From Chitinophagaceae bacterium (GTDB taxonomy: Bacteria; Bacteroidota; Bacteroidia; Chitinophagales; Chitinophagaceae), in NCBI GenBank assembly GCA_016710745.1, contig JADJVB010000010.1:1116001-1180000 (forward strand): DNA of 64,000 bases, given 5' to 3'. The notes beneath the pieces were generated by a model. That model worked only from the letters and a program-made list of their open reading frames with translations, had not been told where the DNA came from and ran no database searches. Each line of letters opens with the position of its first letter. Position 1 is the stretch's first letter. The position numbers and the translations under genes are program-made. Shown in pieces: positions 27,727 to 37,965 of the stretch.

Positions 27727-29600
27727 TTATACATAGAGTTCGATATTAACCGAAGTGCCTTCTGCTGTTTGTGAAGCTATATCTATTTTGCCTTTTAAAT
27801 AATCTACCCGTTGCTGTATGTTCTTCAGTCCAATTCCTTTTGCTGATTTTACAAGTTCTGTATTAAAACCTTTGCCATCATCTTCAACAGTAAGCAAAAC
27901 TTTTTCGGTTGTTTTGGTAAGTTGTACCAAAATCTGATCAGCATCTGCATGTTTAATTGCATTGTTAATCAGTTCCTGAGCGATACGGTAAATATACAGG
28001 TCTGCGGTGTTACTGAGTAACCTTTCGGTTCCCAACTGCTCAAAAATTATTTTTGTTTTCCCGGATAGCTGCATGGAATTGCAAAAATCAAGTAAAGCAT
28101 TTTTGAGCCCGAATTTTACCAATGCTTCCGGCATGAGGTTATGGGCTACTTTGCGAAGTTCTGCAATAGTATTATCTAACTGCAAAATAGATTTTTCGAA
28201 AGAGGTTACACTTTCTGCATCCATGATCAGGTTTTCTTTCATATTTACAAAGGAGAGTTTTACGCCGCTTAACATGCCGCCCAATCCGTCGTGTAAATCT
28301 TTAGCCAATCGGCTACGTTCTTCTTCCTGGCCTTTAAGCATGGCATCTATGGCTAATAATTGTTTGTCTTTTTCCAGTTGGGTTATTTGGGTTAGTTGTA
28401 GCGCTTGTTTGGTTTTAAAATTACGATATCCTAAAAATCCAATAAATAATAAAGCGGCTGCACTACCAATTAAAATGTTGTTAAGCGTAGATTTTTGTTT
28501 ATTAAGAATGTTTAGCGAAATAATTTCTTTTTCTTTTTTTCTACTTCGTACTTATGCTCAACTTTTGAAAGCTCTTTAAAATTATCTTCTGCCACAATTG
28601 AACCGTATAGGTAAGAATGTTTTTCTAAATAGTCATAAGATAACTTATAATTGCCCAATTTTTTATAACAAATGGACAGCCAGTCGTAACACCAAGCCTC
28701 CAGTTTTCTGTTTTTTGTTTTTATTGCCTCTGGTAAACTTTTATTAAAATTATCTATGGCCTGGTTAAAATCTAAAGTATTGTTTGTGTTGGCTTTTCCT
28801 TTTTGGTAATAAATTTTCCCCAGAAAAAAATAGTAATTCCCAATTGCTTTATAATCAAACTTTGTAAAGTACGATTGGGCAACTTTCATTAATTGTAAAG
28901 CAGTATCAAAGTGGTTATACTCAGCATAATACTCGCCCATTTTTGTATAGGTGTATATAATTTTAGAAGTATCCTTAAGCTCTTTCCATAAGCTTAAACA
29001 TTCTTTCATGGTAGTAAATAGTAAGTTAAAAGTATCTTTACCCGTTCTGGTATCATCGTATGGATAATCCGATACTATTGCCAATTTTGCATTGGCGATT
29101 CCTTTTTTGTAATTGTACTTTTGTGCAAGTATAAAACTTTTTTTAGTGTATTCTCTCTCTTTGTCGAATTGCTCGGTGTGGTAAAATACATTTCCTAATC
29201 CAAGCAATACATCGCATTTTATTTGGTAATAACTGTCGGTGTTTCCTATTGTCATTGCTTTATTGTACAGCTCTGCAGCATTTGTGTATTCTCCGGTTTC
29301 TAAATAATTTTTAGCTTGTGTTTGAAGTGTTTGAATCAGTAAATATTCTGTTTCAGAAGTCGTGCAATTTTTTATCAACCAATTATAAATAATTTCTTTA
29401 GCTGCTATATCCTCATTTTGAAGGGCTTGTAATTTATTTAAATAATTATTTAATGTTGCGGTATCATTTTTTTCAATAAGTACAACTTGTTTTAACGAAT
29501 CTAAATTTTTAATCGTTTGCGAAAAAGAATTGGTATCAAATAAAAGAAGGAGTGAAATAATAGTATAGATTCTTAATAAGTACATTAATCGTTTTTTCAA
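27727..29600 (-). CDS. TPR sensor histidine kinase (NarL-type partner), frameshifted
   Basis: A predicted histidine kinase of about 624 residues. A signal peptide (MKKRLMYLLRIYTIISLLLL) is followed by a helical TPR sensor region, then a coiled stretch, a transmembrane helix (LIGSAAALLFIGFLGY), a HisKA_3 domain (H437 in LAKDLHDGLGGML) and a HATPase domain (NNAIKHADADQILV, GKGFN, GIGLKNIQQRVDYLKG). The frame breaks at seven T at 28534-28540 (A on the coding strand); eight would continue EKKEKEIISLNILNKQK into the membrane helix. The ORFs 27727-28341 and 28512-29600 are thus one gene. The response regulator follows with a 2-bp gap. Confidence 0.85.
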
Positions 29601-29781
29601 TGTAAAGTATCCACTTATTTTTCAAACCTCCAAGCTTTTCTGTAAAAATCACCCCTTTACGTGATGCTGCTTAATCTGTTAGTTATCCATATTTGTTTAC
29701 CATTGGTTAAACACACCTGGATTTGAAAAGTGTTATTGAAAAAAGTGTGAAAAATTAGCCTGTAAAATAAAAAACCGGTTC

Positions 29782-32547
29782 ATGAAAAAAATTATTCTTG
29801 CAATAGCTTTTCTGTATGCAGCTAATGAAATTTTGGCACAATCTTTTGCCATCAATACCGATGGCAGTACCGCTAATGGCAGTGCTTTACTCGATGTAAA
29901 AAGTACAAACAAGGGGATATTGGTTCCCCGGATGTCCAAGTTACAGAAAAATGCTATCTCTTCTCCTGCGGCGGGTTTGCTGATTTTTCAAAATGCTCCC
30001 GACAGCGTGGGGTTTCATTACTTTGATGGCACAAAATGGTTGTGGTTACCTGCTTCAAACAGTTTGGATACCATTGCCTGGAAAACAGCAGGAAATACCG
30101 GAACCAATATTTCTAATCATTTTTTTGGTACCCTTGATAATGTACCCCTGAGTTTCAGGCAAAATAATAAATGGCTGGGCAGGATAGATGCCACGGGCCG
30201 GAATGTTTTTTTAGGAGCAGGTGCAGGTCAACTGATAACCAATGTGGGCAATGTGGCTATAGGAGATTCGGCCCTGGCAAGTGGTACACTTTTATTTGGT
30301 AATGTAGCTATTGGTAGTAAAGCATTAAAAACAAATAATAACACTTTTGCAGCATCGGTTGCCATCGGTTCAGAAGCATTAATGAATGCCACTAATGTAT
30401 ATAATACAGCAGTGGGGTACCAAAGCAGTATGAAAATAACCAGCGGCCAAAATAATACTGCCTTTGGAGCAAACACCTTAAAGGCAATGACAACTGAACA
30501 GGGCAGTGTAGCTATTGGTGCCAGTGCATTGGAAAGAGATGTACATACTGTACCCCTTTCTCCTAATACCGCCGTTGGAAATGCAGCCTTGTACAACAAT
30601 GATATGGGGTATAATAATACGGCAGTTGGTAACCGTTCTCAAATTAATACCACATCGGGCAATTCAAATGTAACATTGGGTACCAGCAGCGGGCAAAATA
30701 TTACCACACAAAATAATAATACTGCAGTAGGTTACACAGCCTTAAATGCAGGCGCTAATAATGCAGCATTTGGTTTTCAGGCATTGGCTGCAAATACGGG
30801 TAACAATAATACAGCTATGGGGTATAATAGCTCCTCTTTAAATACAACCGGACAAAAAAATATAGCTGTTGGTGCAGAGAGTTTATTTTTTAATACTACC
30901 GGAAATAATAATGTAGCTATTGGGGATAGGGCACTTTACCTGGGCACAAAAAAGAATAATATTATTGCCATTGGAGATAGCGCCTTGTATAATAATGGCA
31001 TTGGCATTACCACAGCAACTGAAGGGGTAAGAAATACGGCTGTTGGCAGCAAAGCTTTATATGAAAATACAACAGGATCAGGTAATACTGCCGTTGGTTT
31101 TGAAACACTAAAATCTACAACTACCGGATTTGAAAATACAGCATTTGGTGAAGGGACACTTACAAAAAATACCACCGGAAACTATAATGTAGGCATTGGT
31201 AATGATGCCTTATATAATAATATTAATGGATCAGGCAATGTTGCAATTGGTGTTAGTTCTTTGTATAATAGTGTAAACGGTCTAAGAAATATTGCAGTGG
31301 GAAGAGCTGCATCTGCTTTTAATTTGAATGGCTCAAATAATATAGCCATTGGTGATAGTGTGGCATATAACGGTAAAGCCTCTAGTGCTGTTATTATTGG
31401 CGACCATGCCGGATATAATATAAATAATTTTAACGAAGGCTACCGGAGTGTAATAATTGGTGATTATGCAGGAGATAGTAGTGTTGCTAATTGGACTACA
31501 ATAGTTGGAAATTTGGCAGGAAGAAGAAATCAGAGATGGGGTAGTACGTTTTTTGGTTCCTCGGCTGGCGAAAATAATACAACTGGCTATAATTGTTTTA
31601 TAGGCGATAATAGCGGATGGAATAATAAAACTGGAACTTATAATACTTTCATTGGTAATTATGCTGGCGTGTATAATAATGCCAATAATAATACTGCGGT
31701 TGGTATGTATGCTTTGTTGAATAACTTAACAACAGATAATAATACGGCAGTAGGCGCATTTTCACTTTTTGCCAACACTGGTAAAGCAAATACAGCGGTG
31801 GGGGCTTATGCATTAAGGTCACTTCAATCAGTTCCAAGTCAATGGAATGTTGCTATTGGTGACAGTGCAGCATATAATTTAACTTTTGGTGCAAACAATG
31901 TAGTCATGGGTTCCTGGGCGTTTAAAGACCACACAACCGGCAGTAGAAATACAGCAATTGGAAATTTTGCCTTGGGCGAAAGTACAGACGGAGATGAGAA
32001 TACGGCCCTTGGAGAAAACAGCCTGTCTAATACCAATAATAACCTTAATACCGGCATTGGCAAAAATGCAGGTGTTACAAATTTTAGTGGTACCAATAAT
32101 ACTTTTTTAGGTGGTTTTGCTGATGCCGGATTAAATAACTTAACCAATGCAACAGCTATAGGGTTTAGGAGCAGGGTTGATGCCAGTAATGCTTTAGTAT
32201 TGGGCAGTATTAACGGTATAAACGGCGCCACTGCAAGTACCAATGTAGGCATTGGTACTACTAATCCGCTTACTAGTTTAGATGTTAATGGCGGTATAAG
32301 AACAAGGTATAGTGGCTCAGTAATAAAAAATGTGACTCCAGGTTTAAATTTAGCATACGTGAATGTTATACCTGGTTTGCCTGCCGGATGGGATTTAACC
32401 AATACCATGGTTTTGGTATCTATTGTTGATGGAGTTACTGGCACTATTTACCAAGTTAAATTAATAAATCCAAATCTAATCGAAGTGGATATGAATGCAA
32501 ATTTTGGAGGTGCAATAAGATTTAATTACATCATTTTTAAACTGTAA
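29782..32547 (+). CDS. Repetitive YadA-head-like surface protein
   Basis: A 921-residue exported protein. A signal peptide (MKKIILAIAFLYAANEILAQ) is followed by the Bacteroidota phage-tail/adhesin-like opening SALLDVKSTNKGILVPRMSK. The core (about 140-860) has about 38 degenerate repeats of 14-25 residues with a central (N)TA(V/I)G motif, for example NTAVGYQ, NVAIGDSALY, NTAFGAN. This is the head-repeat pattern of trimeric autotransporter adhesins, which form left-handed beta-rolls. The C-terminal 80 residues carry IGTTNPLTSLDVNGGI and a compact beta end. I see no YadA anchor, S74 chaperone or T9SS sorting domain. The gene is AT-rich compared with its neighbours. Adhesion is inferred. Confidence 0.75.
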   Translation: MKKIILAIAFLYAANEILAQSFAINTDGSTANGSALLDVKSTNKGILVPRMSKLQKNAISSPAAGLLIFQNAPDSVGFHYFDGTKWLWLPASNSLDTIAWKTAGNTGTNISNHFFGTLDNVPLSFRQNNKWLGRIDATGRNVFLGAGAGQLITNVGNVAIGDSALASGTLLFGNVAIGSKALKTNNNTFAASVAIGSEALMNATNVYNTAVGYQSSMKITSGQNNTAFGANTLKAMTTEQGSVAIGASALERDVHTVPLSPNTAVGNAALYNNDMGYNNTAVGNRSQINTTSGNSNVTLGTSSGQNITTQNNNTAVGYTALNAGANNAAFGFQALAANTGNNNTAMGYNSSSLNTTGQKNIAVGAESLFFNTTGNNNVAIGDRALYLGTKKNNIIAIGDSALYNNGIGITTATEGVRNTAVGSKALYENTTGSGNTAVGFETLKSTTTGFENTAFGEGTLTKNTTGNYNVGIGNDALYNNINGSGNVAIGVSSLYNSVNGLRNIAVGRAASAFNLNGSNNIAIGDSVAYNGKASSAVIIGDHAGYNINNFNEGYRSVIIGDYAGDSSVANWTTIVGNLAGRRNQRWGSTFFGSSAGENNTTGYNCFIGDNSGWNNKTGTYNTFIGNYAGVYNNANNNTAVGMYALLNNLTTDNNTAVGAFSLFANTGKANTAVGAYALRSLQSVPSQWNVAIGDSAAYNLTFGANNVVMGSWAFKDHTTGSRNTAIGNFALGESTDGDENTALGENSLSNTNNNLNTGIGKNAGVTNFSGTNNTFLGGFADAGLNNLTNATAIGFRSRVDASNALVLGSINGINGATASTNVGIGTTNPLTSLDVNGGIRTRYSGSVIKNVTPGLNLAYVNVIPGLPAGWDLTNTMVLVSIVDGVTGTIYQVKLINPNLIEVDMNANFGGAIRFNYIIFKL

Positions 32548-32588
32548 AACATATTGCACAAAACGGCAAACCTTTTTATTAAAATACT

Positions 32589-33005
32589 ATGCTAAAGTTT
32601 GGGAAAAATAGTGCAGGAAAAGAACGGCTGATGTTAACCATTACCGGATCTATAATAGTATTGGTAGTTGCATGGTTAACAGGTACCCTGTTTATGCCAA
32701 AAAACGGTTCTGGAAACGGGATGAATCATAAAGACGGTATCTGGATTAATAAAAGCGATAGTGGTTTTACAAGAATGGAAATTAAAGAGAGCGGGTATTT
32801 TTATTACAACCAGGTATTGAATAACGGCAGGTCTGTCTTGTACAAAGGCATTGTTGATGAAAAAAATTCCAGGCGTTCAGATACATTTGAAATACATTCT
32901 TTTAATGCAGATACACTGCTCAATCATAAAATACTGGAATTGAATAGACATCATTTTAAATTAAAAAGTATAAAAGATAATTCGATAATCGTATTCACAA
33001 AATAA
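32589..33005 (+). CDS. Small single-pass membrane protein, unknown
   Basis: A 138-residue protein with one N-terminal transmembrane helix (residues 15-35, LMLTITGSIIVLVVAWLTG) and a beta-rich outer domain of about 100 residues (GIWINKSDSGFTRMEIKES, KLKSIKDNSIIVF). No family recognised. It lies 41 bp downstream of the repetitive surface protein on the same strand and probably starts a run of small envelope genes. Confidence 0.65.
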   Translation: MLKFGKNSAGKERLMLTITGSIIVLVVAWLTGTLFMPKNGSGNGMNHKDGIWINKSDSGFTRMEIKESGYFYYNQVLNNGRSVLYKGIVDEKNSRRSDTFEIHSFNADTLLNHKILELNRHHFKLKSIKDNSIIVFTK

Positions 33006-33028
33006 CCTCCTGGTAAAATATAGTTTAA

Positions 33029-33448
33029 ATGAAAAAAGGTATTTCAGTACTACTCTTTATGGTAACACTGTTTACAAATGCAAAAGCAAAGGGTATTGCT
33101 GATACTGTTTATGCTTACTATGATGCTGCACGAAATAAATATGTATTAAAAGGAAAGGAATTGGAATACATACCGGTACAAAAAAAAGAAAGCTCATCGG
33201 GTATGTACAGCGGAGGCACTTATGAAAGCAGGGAATTAAATAAAAAGGAAAGAGAAAAACTGGAATTGCTTTTTAATGCTGCTTTGGCAGATACCCTTGC
33301 ACAAGCGGATAAAAACATAAAGCCAAATGCAGCAATAGAAATTAGTATTGATAGCAGAAAAATAAGTTTTATACTAATAGCAACATTAGCAATTAATAAA
33401 TCGATAAACAATTATTTAAAACAGGTAATTAAAAATTTAGAAAAATGA
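33029..33448 (+). CDS. Small exported protein, unknown
   Basis: A 139-residue protein with a signal peptide (MKKGISVLLFMVTLFTNAKA). The mature part includes a Ser-Gly-rich turn (SSSGMYSGGTYESRELNKK) and a helical second half (KEREKLELLFNAALADTL). No family recognised. It follows the preceding gene after 23 bp, and its TGA overlaps the next start (ATGA at 33445-33448), so it is translationally linked to the lipoprotein after it. Confidence 0.7.
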   Translation: MKKGISVLLFMVTLFTNAKAKGIADTVYAYYDAARNKYVLKGKELEYIPVQKKESSSGMYSGGTYESRELNKKEREKLELLFNAALADTLAQADKNIKPNAAIEISIDSRKISFILIATLAINKSINNYLKQVIKNLEK

Positions 33449-33758
33449 AATTAATAATTATTCCGGCACTTACTATTTTATTATTCAGCTGCTCCAGTGC
33501 ACCTGGAGCAAAATGGGATATGGCAACCGCCTCTAAAACCTGCTTTGACGCAGCTTCAAAAGGTAAGTACGATCTAACAGACCCGGAAATAAAGCGGTTA
33601 CATGGAATATGTGATTGCGTTGGCGAAAAAATGGTTGCCACCTTTAAAACAGAAAAGGAAGCAAATGAAAAATGCTGGATGCCGCAGCCATTGCCAATGA
33701 CTGTAAAGAAGCATGGGAAAAAGCAATACAAAATAAGGAAATAGAACGTTTAAATTAA
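33445..33758 (+). CDS. Small lipoprotein, unknown, frameshifted near C-terminus
   Basis: Predicted lipoprotein with a short signal and lipobox LLFSCSS (Cys16), about 104 residues. The mature part contains several conserved-looking cysteines (KTCFDAAS, ICDCVGEK). In the sequence as given the protein changes frame at five A (33668-33672): the track ends in QPLPMTVKKHG..., but adding one A gives KMLDAAAIANDCKEAWEKAIQNKEIERLN, a clear amphipathic helix. The corrected stop is at 33756-33758. No family recognised; the Cys pattern resembles small Bacteroidota lipoproteins. Confidence 0.65.
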
Positions 33759-33784
33759 ACTGACATTTTAAATGAAGTAAAGTA

Positions 33785-34200
33785 ATGATAAAATACATTT
33801 TAAAATTTTCATTTTACCTGCAATTGCATTATGTAGCTGTTCCAATAGGGAAAGTAAAGAAATCAATTGAAAGTCCGGTTCAGCAGTTAATCAAAATCTT
33901 TTTGCAGCAGCCAAAGAAATAAATAAGAAATGCCCGATAGCCACGGATGAAAATACCCGAATGGACAGCGCTACCGTATTTAATGAATACATGATCACTT
34001 ATCATTACACCATACATACCGTTAGCAACAAAGATCTTGATCTGGTAAAGTTTAAAGCGGGCATGCAATCTGCCATGAGCGAAAAATACAAAACCGATCC
34101 TCAATTTAAAATTTACCGCGATAATAACATTGCCGTTGCCTATGATTATAAGGATAAAACAGGCGGTTTTTTGTGCTATTTTATTGTTGGCGAAAAATAA
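33785..34200 (+). pseudogene. Broken small lipoprotein gene
   Basis: An ATG at 33785 starts MIKYILK, then the frame must shift by one base near 33802-33809 to read FILPAIALCSCSNRESKEI, a lipobox. A TGA then interrupts (at about 33868, IN-stop-KSGSAVNQ) before the frame continues as NQNLFAAAKEINKKCPIATDENTRMDSA to the stop at 34200. So there is a shift and a stop in one gene of about 138 residues. Either it is decaying or the assembly has two errors. The 33961-34200 part codes for a compact domain (YMITYHYTIHTVSNKDLDL, IAVAYDYKDKTGGF) typical of small Bacteroidota lipoproteins. Confidence 0.55.
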
Positions 34201-34216
34201 AACTAAAAAATATACC

Positions 34217-35332
34217 ATGAAGAAAATAGTATTACAGGGCTTATTACTTATTGCAACAGTTTGCGCCCAGGCCAGGACAGGCGGTATCATAAATAAAGCA
34301 ACTGAAACCACTGCAACTCAATACGCCAAAAATATGGACAACAAAACAACAGCAAAAGAGCCCGACGGTTACTGTGTAAATGAAAACGGAACAAGCCGGT
34401 ATGACGACGGTTTAAAAATTATATTTTCGGCTGTGCCCTTTAACGGGGGCGATGGTCAGCCGTCAAACATTTTTACATCTGCAAACCGCATTTATGCAAA
34501 AATTACCGCTGCAAAGGGCACATTAAAAGAGGTGCTTAAAATTGCCGATAACGATGATGGTATTAAAATTTATCTGGTACTTTTCAATGAAGCCGGGGAG
34601 AAAATAAAAAAATTTGTAAGCATTGCAGAAACATTTGCCCTCAGCAGTGTACAAGCTAACAGTAAATCAATTACCCTGGATATTTTGCCGGATCCTGCTG
34701 TTTTTAATAGCGGAAAACAAAGCGACTTTTATGTAGGGGCAGCATTTGCCTATGGCCACAACCAATATAATTTTACCCAGAACGGGAATTACAAAGTAGG
34801 TCTTTTTGTAACAAATGAAAAGGTTGATGATTGGGGGAAACCTGTTTATGGGGATGATATTATTTTTGCAGATTATTTTATGTACAATTTTTCAGCAAAA
34901 GATGCTGTAAATATTGTAAAAGAAAGCCAAACAATTAGCGAAGCTAAAAACAACGCAGTTAAAAATGCGATAACGCCATTACCCAAACAATGGACCGAAA
35001 AAACAAATCCAACTGCTATGGGCTTTACACAAGCTCAGTTAATATCCATGTACCAAAATAGTTTTACAGATAAAATGGATGCTCATACAGTTGTAAAATT
35101 TTATGCATCAGCGTCCAATGGTGGGTGGACAATCGTAAACAACGATTTCGGAATTCCTGTATATCGCTACAGTAATCAATGGTACACCATCTTTATAAAA
35201 TATGCCAATGGTAAAACCTGTTATTACCAGGGCTTTGGTTTACGGCAACAATATAATGGCGGAGGTACTTACGGTCAGGCATTTATCGATAAAAACGAAT
35301 ACCATATGACAGATTGTGGCAGCATGAAATAA
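34217..35332 (+). CDS. Exported protein, unknown
   Basis: A 371-residue exported protein when started at the ATG at 34217; the longer frame upstream overlaps the previous gene, and only this start gives a signal peptide (MKKIVLQGLLLIATVCAQA). The first half is beta-rich (IIFSAVPFNGGDGQPSN, YVGAAFAYGHNQYNF); the second half has PLPKQWTEKTNPTAMG followed by a domain with aromatic residues (GGWTIVNNDFGIPVYRYSNQWYTIFIKYANG). No family recognised. It ends the block of co-oriented small envelope genes, with its stop directly abutting the stop of the convergent PorE-like gene. Confidence 0.7.
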   Translation: MKKIVLQGLLLIATVCAQARTGGIINKATETTATQYAKNMDNKTTAKEPDGYCVNENGTSRYDDGLKIIFSAVPFNGGDGQPSNIFTSANRIYAKITAAKGTLKEVLKIADNDDGIKIYLVLFNEAGEKIKKFVSIAETFALSSVQANSKSITLDILPDPAVFNSGKQSDFYVGAAFAYGHNQYNFTQNGNYKVGLFVTNEKVDDWGKPVYGDDIIFADYFMYNFSAKDAVNIVKESQTISEAKNNAVKNAITPLPKQWTEKTNPTAMGFTQAQLISMYQNSFTDKMDAHTVVKFYASASNGGWTIVNNDFGIPVYRYSNQWYTIFIKYANGKTCYYQGFGLRQQYNGGGTYGQAFIDKNEYHMTDCGSMK

Positions 35333-37267
35333 TTAATTGCTGATAACACTTAATGTTGTTCTTCTGTTTAATGCTTTTCCGGTTTCAGTTTTATTTTCTG
35401 ATATGGGATTGGTACTGCCAAATCCTTTATAAGTTAGGCGTTGGGCATTAATGGATTTGCTTAATAAATACCCTACAACCGATTTTGCCCGGTTAGTTGA
35501 GAGCAGCAGGTTATCTTTTTCCTGCCCAACATTATCGGTATGCCCGTCGATCTGGATCTTTACATTTGGATTTTCAGTAAGCAGGGTTACCAGTTTATCC
35601 AGCTCCGATTTTGATTCGTTTTGCAATTCAAATTTTCCGGTTTCAAAAAATATATTCTTTAAAATAATGCTGGCACCTTTTTCAATTGGTTGTAAAGGAA
35701 TATCTACATTAAAAACTGAGTCGGTACTGTTTTTTGTAAGCGAAAAATTATCCGAATAAAACAGATAGCCCCGCCTGTTCACATTAAAGGCATAGTCTTT
35801 TCCAACGGGCAGGGTTACCAGGTAATTTCCGTCCTCATCGGTTTGTACCTTACTGATCAGGTTACCCGATTTCAAGTCGGCGAGTTCAACGGCTGAGGGT
35901 AATCCGGCATTCGTTTTTTTATCAAATACGGTTCCTTTTACCCACAGGGTTTTTAAAGGCCGGATATCTTCGCGTAACTGGAACGAATAGATGTCGAGGC
36001 CTCCCTTGCTGTCGCCTCCATCGCTGGCATAATAAGCAGTTTTACCATCGGCTGCCACGATCAGCGAACCCTGGTCGTCGATGGTATTTACCGGGTAACC
36101 CAGGTTTTCGGCAACCACCCAACTGCTGTCATTTACTTTCTTGCTGAAATACAGATCGGTTTGGCCATAACCGGGATGCCCGTTGCTGTTGAAGTACAGT
36201 GTTTCATTATCGGCGTGCATAAAAGGGCAACTTTCATCGCCACCGGTATTCACGGCTTCGCCCAGGTTTTCGGGGCGGCTCCACTTACCCGTTGGCAGGC
36301 GGTGGGTTACCCAGATATCCCGGCCACCGAATCCACCGGCCATACTGCTGGCAAAATACAGGTCTCTTTTATCGGGTGACAGCGACGGAGATGATTCCCA
36401 AAAATCAGTATTCACCATGGGGCCGAGGTTTTGCGGTTCACTCCAGCCGTTTTTGGTTTGTACCGAAAAATACAGGTCGCAGCTTCCTTCTCCTTCGGGA
36501 TAATTACATCCGGTGAAGATCAGCAACTGCCCGTCCTGCGAAATATTTTGTGCGCCTTCGTTCAGGTTTGTATTTATTTTACCACCCAGGGGCTTTGCTT
36601 CACTCCAGCGACCATCAATAAAATCACTTTCATAAAAATCTTCATCGCTGGCAATACGCCGGGTAAAGATCATTCTGCGGCCATCGATGGTTAAACTGGG
36701 GAAATATTCCAGGTCTTTTGTGTTGATACCGTTACCCAGGTTCTCCGGTAAAAAGACATAGTCTTTTGCCGGATGTTTCTTTTCATATTCAACTGCAAAA
36801 ATATAGGTGGATTTGCGATAGTTGCCGGCTTTGATACTTTGCCCATTTAAGGTTGGATTGGCCAGGAATTCATCAATGGCTTCAAGGGCCTGTTGAAATT
36901 TTCCAACGCCGGCCAATGAAATGGAGTAGGGTAATAAATAGGTTTTTGAGTAAACCGAATCCATACGCAATCCCGTTTCAAAATCAACAACCGAAGCGAC
37001 GTAATTCTTTTGTTCGGCATAGATACCGGCACGGGATAAATAAACGTCTACGAACCGGGGCTCCAGCTTCAGGGCTTCATCGAGGTATTTTAAAGCCGAT
37101 GAATAATTTGCGGTCATAGCAGCTTCGTAAGCCATGCCGTAGATTTCGCCGGCTTTTTTATCCACTTTTTCAGGATCGTACCATTGGGCACTGGCCGTAA
37201 AATGACAAAAATGAAAAATGAGTAAAGTGAAAATGATTTTCGGGATATGAGATCTTGTAAATGGCAT
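35333..37267 (-). CDS. PorE-like TPR / PD40 propeller / CRD / OmpA-C protein
   Basis: A 644-residue exported protein. A signal peptide (cleavage near TASA-QW) is followed by TPR repeats (about 40-130), a WD40-like PD40 propeller (about 185-430, with repeats such as SPSLSPDKRDLYFASSM and FMHADNETLYFNSNG), a carboxypeptidase regulatory-like beta domain (about 435-520, GTVFDKKTNAGLPSAVEL), and an OmpA-C domain (NVKIQIDGHTDNVG, LSTNRAKSVVGYL, RLTYKGFGSTNP) that binds peptidoglycan. This order matches PorE (PG1058), a T9SS component of Porphyromonas. Unlike PorE no lipobox is obvious. Many Bacteroidota encode several such proteins, so T9SS function is probable, not proven. Confidence 0.82.
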   Translation of the reverse strand: MPFTRSHIPKIIFTLLIFHFCHFTASAQWYDPEKVDKKAGEIYGMAYEAAMTANYSSALKYLDEALKLEPRFVDVYLSRAGIYAEQKNYVASVVDFETGLRMDSVYSKTYLLPYSISLAGVGKFQQALEAIDEFLANPTLNGQSIKAGNYRKSTYIFAVEYEKKHPAKDYVFLPENLGNGINTKDLEYFPSLTIDGRRMIFTRRIASDEDFYESDFIDGRWSEAKPLGGKINTNLNEGAQNISQDGQLLIFTGCNYPEGEGSCDLYFSVQTKNGWSEPQNLGPMVNTDFWESSPSLSPDKRDLYFASSMAGGFGGRDIWVTHRLPTGKWSRPENLGEAVNTGGDESCPFMHADNETLYFNSNGHPGYGQTDLYFSKKVNDSSWVVAENLGYPVNTIDDQGSLIVAADGKTAYYASDGGDSKGGLDIYSFQLREDIRPLKTLWVKGTVFDKKTNAGLPSAVELADLKSGNLISKVQTDEDGNYLVTLPVGKDYAFNVNRRGYLFYSDNFSLTKNSTDSVFNVDIPLQPIEKGASIILKNIFFETGKFELQNESKSELDKLVTLLTENPNVKIQIDGHTDNVGQEKDNLLLSTNRAKSVVGYLLSKSINAQRLTYKGFGSTNPISENKTETGKALNRRTTLSVISN

Positions 37268-37340
37268 GTAAATAAATTCGGTGATAAAGATAAACCAAAA
37301 GAATGCCGGGTTAATCTCCCGATCAAATTATAACAAAGCT

Positions 37341-37954
37341 TTAGGGCACATTAATATACTTATGCAGCTGCAGACTCAACTCCCACTGAGGATTTTGTTT
37401 TATGTATTCGATGATCAACGGCGTAACTTCTGCAGCCTTATCCCATTCGGGTTGCAAAAATAATTTACAATCCGGCGATACCATGGCCGCGTATTTTTCG
37501 GCCCAGCTAAGATCCGATTTATTAAATACCACCACTTTCAATTCGTTGGCAAGGGGTAAAATTCCGGGCAGCGGTTCTTTAAATTTTTGGGCGAAAAACA
37601 GATCCAGTTCCAGTTGCCGCTTAGGGGATGCGCACCCGATGTTTCGATATTTGTTTCAAATTCTTTTGCCTGAAGTACGGATGTAAGTTCATCTAAATTA
37701 TGCATCAGGGGTTCACCACCCGTAATAACGACCAGCTTTGCGGGCGTTTTTTCAATCTTCAATATGATGTCTTCAATAATTAATTGGGGATGTTTGGCGG
37801 CATCCCAGCTGTCTTTCACATCGCACCATACACAACCCACATCGCAGCCGCCGAGGCGGATAAAATAAGCGGCTCTGCCCTGGTGATAGCCTTCGCCCTG
37901 CAAGGTGTAAAAATGTTCCATAACCGGTAATGTGCCGGTTATGGTTTTCTCCAT
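37341..37954 (-). CDS. queE: 7-carboxy-7-deazaguanine synthase, frameshifted
   Basis: Radical-SAM enzyme of queuosine biosynthesis, converting CPH4 to CDG. The [4Fe-4S] cluster cysteines are C37, C41 and C44 in GGCDVGCVWC, preceded by HFYTLQGEGYHQGRAA. The Gly-rich SAM stretch VVITGGEPLMH is present. About 204 residues. A start at ATG 37954 is chosen; a GTG at 37967-37969 overlaps the folD stop and would add five codons. The frame breaks at five T (37584-37588, A on the coding strand); six give SPKKFKEPLPGILPLANELKVVV and rejoin with the C-terminal part at 37341-37541. It forms an operon with folD. Confidence 0.88.
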
Positions 37955-37965
37955 ATCATTTGTTG

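Noticed and set aside
28007..28579. 190-codon plus-strand frame inside the histidine kinase
   Set aside because: It is antisense to HisKA_3 and HATPase motifs, which are clearly coding on the minus strand.
30200..32200. CRISPR-like periodic signal in the surface protein gene
   Set aside because: The repeats are degenerate, continuous in frame and have no constant spacer, so they are protein repeats.
31839..32444. 201-codon minus-strand frame inside the repetitive surface protein gene
   Set aside because: The sequence repeats follow the plus-strand protein; the reverse frame is a by-product of the repeated codons.
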